Source of the DNA: Citrobacter sp. R56
GTDB lineage: Bacteria > Pseudomonadota > Gammaproteobacteria > Enterobacterales > Enterobacteriaceae
Assembly: GCF_016811995.1 (NCBI RefSeq)
Contig: NZ_CP069159.1
Coordinates: 4,154,001 to 4,218,000 of the forward strand
Direction: 5' to 3'
DNA: 64,000 bases
Below, piece by piece: positions 63,704 to 64,000 of the stretch. The notes under the pieces are model-generated. The model had not been told where the DNA came from and ran no database searches. It saw nothing but the letters and a program-made list of their open reading frames with translations. A program made the position numbers and the translations under genes. Numbering within the stretch: the stretch's first letter is position 1; every line of letters begins with the position of its first letter.

Positions 63704-64000
63704 TGAAAATTCTGATTGTTGAAGACGATACGTTGTTATTGCAGGGACTGATTCTTGCCGCGCAAACCGAAGGATACGCCTGCGACGGCGTCTCCACTGC
63801 GCGTGCCGCACAGCATTGTCTGGAGACCGGTCATTACAGTCTGGTGGTTCTGGATCTGGGGTTGCCTGATGAAGACGGACTGCATTTTCTGGCGCGCATC
63901 CGGCAGAAAAAATACACCCTCCCGGTGCTGATCCTCACCGCCCGCGACACGCTCAACGATCGTGTCTCCGGGCTGGATGTCGGTGCCGACGACTACCTGG
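63703..64000 (+). CDS. basR: Response regulator BasR/PmrA (3' end outside window)
   Basis: The first 99 codons of an OmpR-family response regulator: [20 protein letters not shown] with the acidic pair, the phospho-Asp in [14 protein letters not shown] (about residue 51) and [12 protein letters not shown]. The sequence stops in the receiver domain at the window edge. It starts in the overlap TAATG with eptA, so it is in the eptA operon, usually with basS next. It senses via BasS ferric iron or polymyxin-type peptides. Confidence 0.95.
   Translation, partial: MKILIVEDDTLLLQGLILAAQTEGYACDGVSTARAAQHCLETGHYSLVVLDLGLPDEDGLHFLARIRQKKYTLPVLILTARDTLNDRVSGLDVGADDYL

Overview
The window is chromosomal DNA of an enterobacterium, most probably a Citrobacter. 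Core gene order follows the E. coli map from frdA to yjdC and again from dcuS to basR. The left part also carries a LuxR-type gene (ecnR) between sugE and the entericidin genes, an arrangement I associate with Citrobacter and not with E. coli. The species call is an inference; no database search was possible.

Layout. 1-20.6 kb is conserved core: fumarate reductase (frdABCD, frdA cut by the window edge), ampC beta-lactamase without ampR, blc, sugE (gdx) behind a guanidine-II riboswitch, ecnR/ecnB/ecnA, the EF-P pair efp/epmB, yjeJ, yjeI, groSL with a sigma-32 promoter, yjeH, fxsA, aspA-dcuA, cutA-dsbD, yjdC and a DUF1176 gene. 20.7-24.4 kb is tRNA-Phe followed by a decayed island. An ~85 bp direct repeat (tRNA 3' part plus its terminator) flanks it; inside are an orphan lpxA-like gene and IS903-like and IS4-like transposase remnants, with no integrase. 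24.5-32.3 kb is accessory: an MltF-like lytic transglycosylase and a five-gene sugar cluster (ABC ATPase, permease, binding protein, TIM-barrel isomerase/epimerase, Gfo/Idh dehydrogenase). 32.4-37.8 kb is a complete rRNA operon on the minus strand whose 16S-23S spacer (232 bp) contains no tRNA. 37.8-43.2 kb is accessory and AT-rich: a DUF1471 protein, a short AraC-type regulator, yiaW/yiaV homologues, a LysR regulator and a stand-alone LysR-type HTH protein. 43.8-49.7 kb is a Fur-box-preceded heme uptake operon (hemP, hemR, hemS, hmuTUV). 49.9-64 kb is core again: dcuSR, dcuB-fumB, yjdF, the arginine acid-resistance genes adiA-adiY-adiC, and eptA-basR (basR cut by the window edge) behind a PmrA box.

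Functional theme. The core genes are strongly tied to anaerobic C4-dicarboxylate metabolism. Aspartate is deaminated by AspA, dicarboxylates are exchanged by DcuA/DcuB under DcuSR control, malate is dehydrated by FumB, and fumarate is reduced by FrdABCD. The cadCBA lysine system that neighbours pheU in E. coli is not here; the pheU-dcuS interval has been replaced by the island remnant, the sugar cluster, the rRNA operon and the heme locus. The most unusual observations are the tRNA-less rRNA spacer, the rRNA operon's location, the tRNA-Phe scar with an orphan LpxA paralogue, the sugar cluster of unknown substrate, and several strong unexplained inverted repeats next to regulator and transporter genes.
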